Shown here: positions 63,795-64,000 of the stretch, one piece after another
How positions within the stretch are numbered: position 1 is the first letter of the stretch
Layout of the letters: each line of letters starts with the position of its first letter
Origin: Bacteroides sp. ET71
Lineage (GTDB): Bacteria; Bacteroidota; Bacteroidia; Bacteroidales; Bacteroidaceae
Direction of reading: 5' to 3'
Assembly: GCF_023336905.1 (NCBI RefSeq)
Contig: NZ_JAMBLS010000008.1
Coordinates: 1 to 64,000 of the forward strand
DNA: 64,000 bases
Notes under the pieces: generated by a model
What the model was told of the DNA's origin: nothing
Database searches by the model: none
Seen by the model: only the letters and a program-made list of their open reading frames with translations
Translations under genes and position numbers: made by a program

Positions 63795-64000
63795 ATGCGT
63801 AAGCTTAAGATAACAGAGTTGAACCGCATCAGTGCGGAAGAGTTTAAGGCGGCGGAGAAGTTGCCCTTGGCCGTGGTGTTGGACAACGTGCGTTCCTTGC
63901 ACAACATCGGTTCGGTGTTTCGCACGTCGGACGCTTTCCGCGTAGAGTGCATTTATTTGTGCGGCATTACGGCTGTTCCGCCTCATCCCGAGATGCACAA
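63795..64000 (+). CDS. SpoU/TrmH-family RNA 2'-O-methyltransferase, N-terminus only
   Basis: The frame runs off the right edge of the window. Visible residues are MRKLKITELNRISAEEFKAA, then KLPLAVVLDNVRSLHNIGSV, FRTSDAFRVECIYLCGITAV and PPHPEMHK. LDNVRSLHNIGSVFRTSDAF is the SpoU/TrmH motif 1 with the catalytic Asn and Arg. The enzyme methylates a ribose 2'-OH in tRNA or rRNA; the target cannot be told from this part. A Met at 63783 is an alternative start. Confidence 0.85.
   Translation, partial: MRKLKITELNRISAEEFKAAEKLPLAVVLDNVRSLHNIGSVFRTSDAFRVECIYLCGITAVPPHPEMH

Noticed and set aside
63674-63998. Two minus-strand frames at the right edge
   Set aside because: They are opposite the start of a TrmH-family gene on the plus strand whose motif 1 is clear.

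Overview
The window is a chromosomal segment of a Bacteroidales bacterium (Bacteroidaceae/Prevotellaceae-like, probably gut). Signs of this are SusC/SusD pairs, a hybrid two-component system (HTCS), BACON and T9SS-type domains, many secreted glycoside hydrolases, lipoboxes with no Shine-Dalgarno sequence before most genes, and repeated -7 boxes of the Bacteroidetes form TAnnTTTG. Most coding sequence is GC-rich for a Bacteroides. The stretches at about 1-450 and 53950-55590 are clearly AT-rich. I saw no tRNA, rRNA, CRISPR array, insertion sequence or prophage gene.

Layout. 1-129: an interrupted inverted repeat. 449-5906: a BACON-domain lipoprotein, a subtilisin-like lipoprotein with a T9SS-type C-terminal domain, and a PorV/PorQ-like outer membrane protein. 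6081-8237: RNase R. 8301-27948: a polysaccharide utilisation locus (PUL) made of a divergent HTCS, GH31, SusC, SusD, a lipoprotein sugar 2-epimerase, GH9, an unrecognised secreted enzyme-like protein, a GH43 remnant and an intact GH43. 27945-29610: metal ABC transporter ATPase and binding protein without a permease. 29804-33226: operon purD, membrane protein, yqaA-like, mnmD. 33546-38723: dipeptidyl peptidase, THUMP methyltransferase, serine acetyltransferase, PNPOx-like protein. 39190-42035: TlpA-like lipoprotein, Crp/Fnr regulator, acyltransferase. 42113-45459: a second CAZyme pair, GH9 and an SASA-type acetylesterase. 45874-49967: DUF2723 membrane glycosyltransferase and a polysaccharide deacetylase. 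50333-53953: exonuclease III, zinc alcohol dehydrogenase, EamA transporter, metallo-hydrolase. 54208-54587: a frameshifted small HTH regulator. 55588-57687: a large GH43. 57802-64000: leuS, YitT, rdgB, nadA and the start of a TrmH-family methyltransferase.

How the genes work together. The PUL carries a YicI-like GH31 (alpha-xylosidase signature), GH9, GH43 and a cellobiose/mannobiose-2-epimerase-like lipoprotein. This points to a beta-1,4-glucan backbone with side chains, with xyloglucan as one candidate. The GH9/acetylesterase pair at 42-45 kb and the GH43 at 55 kb could act on the same material. Substrate is inference only.

The most unusual signal is not a gene. At least five intergenic gaps (29.7, 33.3, 38.8, 45.6 and 50.1 kb) hold degenerate direct repeats with strict 22- or 23-base spacing. 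Each locus has its own core, and some cores are shared between loci (CGTCCGGACAAGAG at 38.8 and 45.6 kb, inverted at 29.7 kb). One array is built of perfect dyads (ATTCCACGTGGAAT). The spacing, close to two helical turns, is kept while the sequence between cores varies. I know of no described element that fits.
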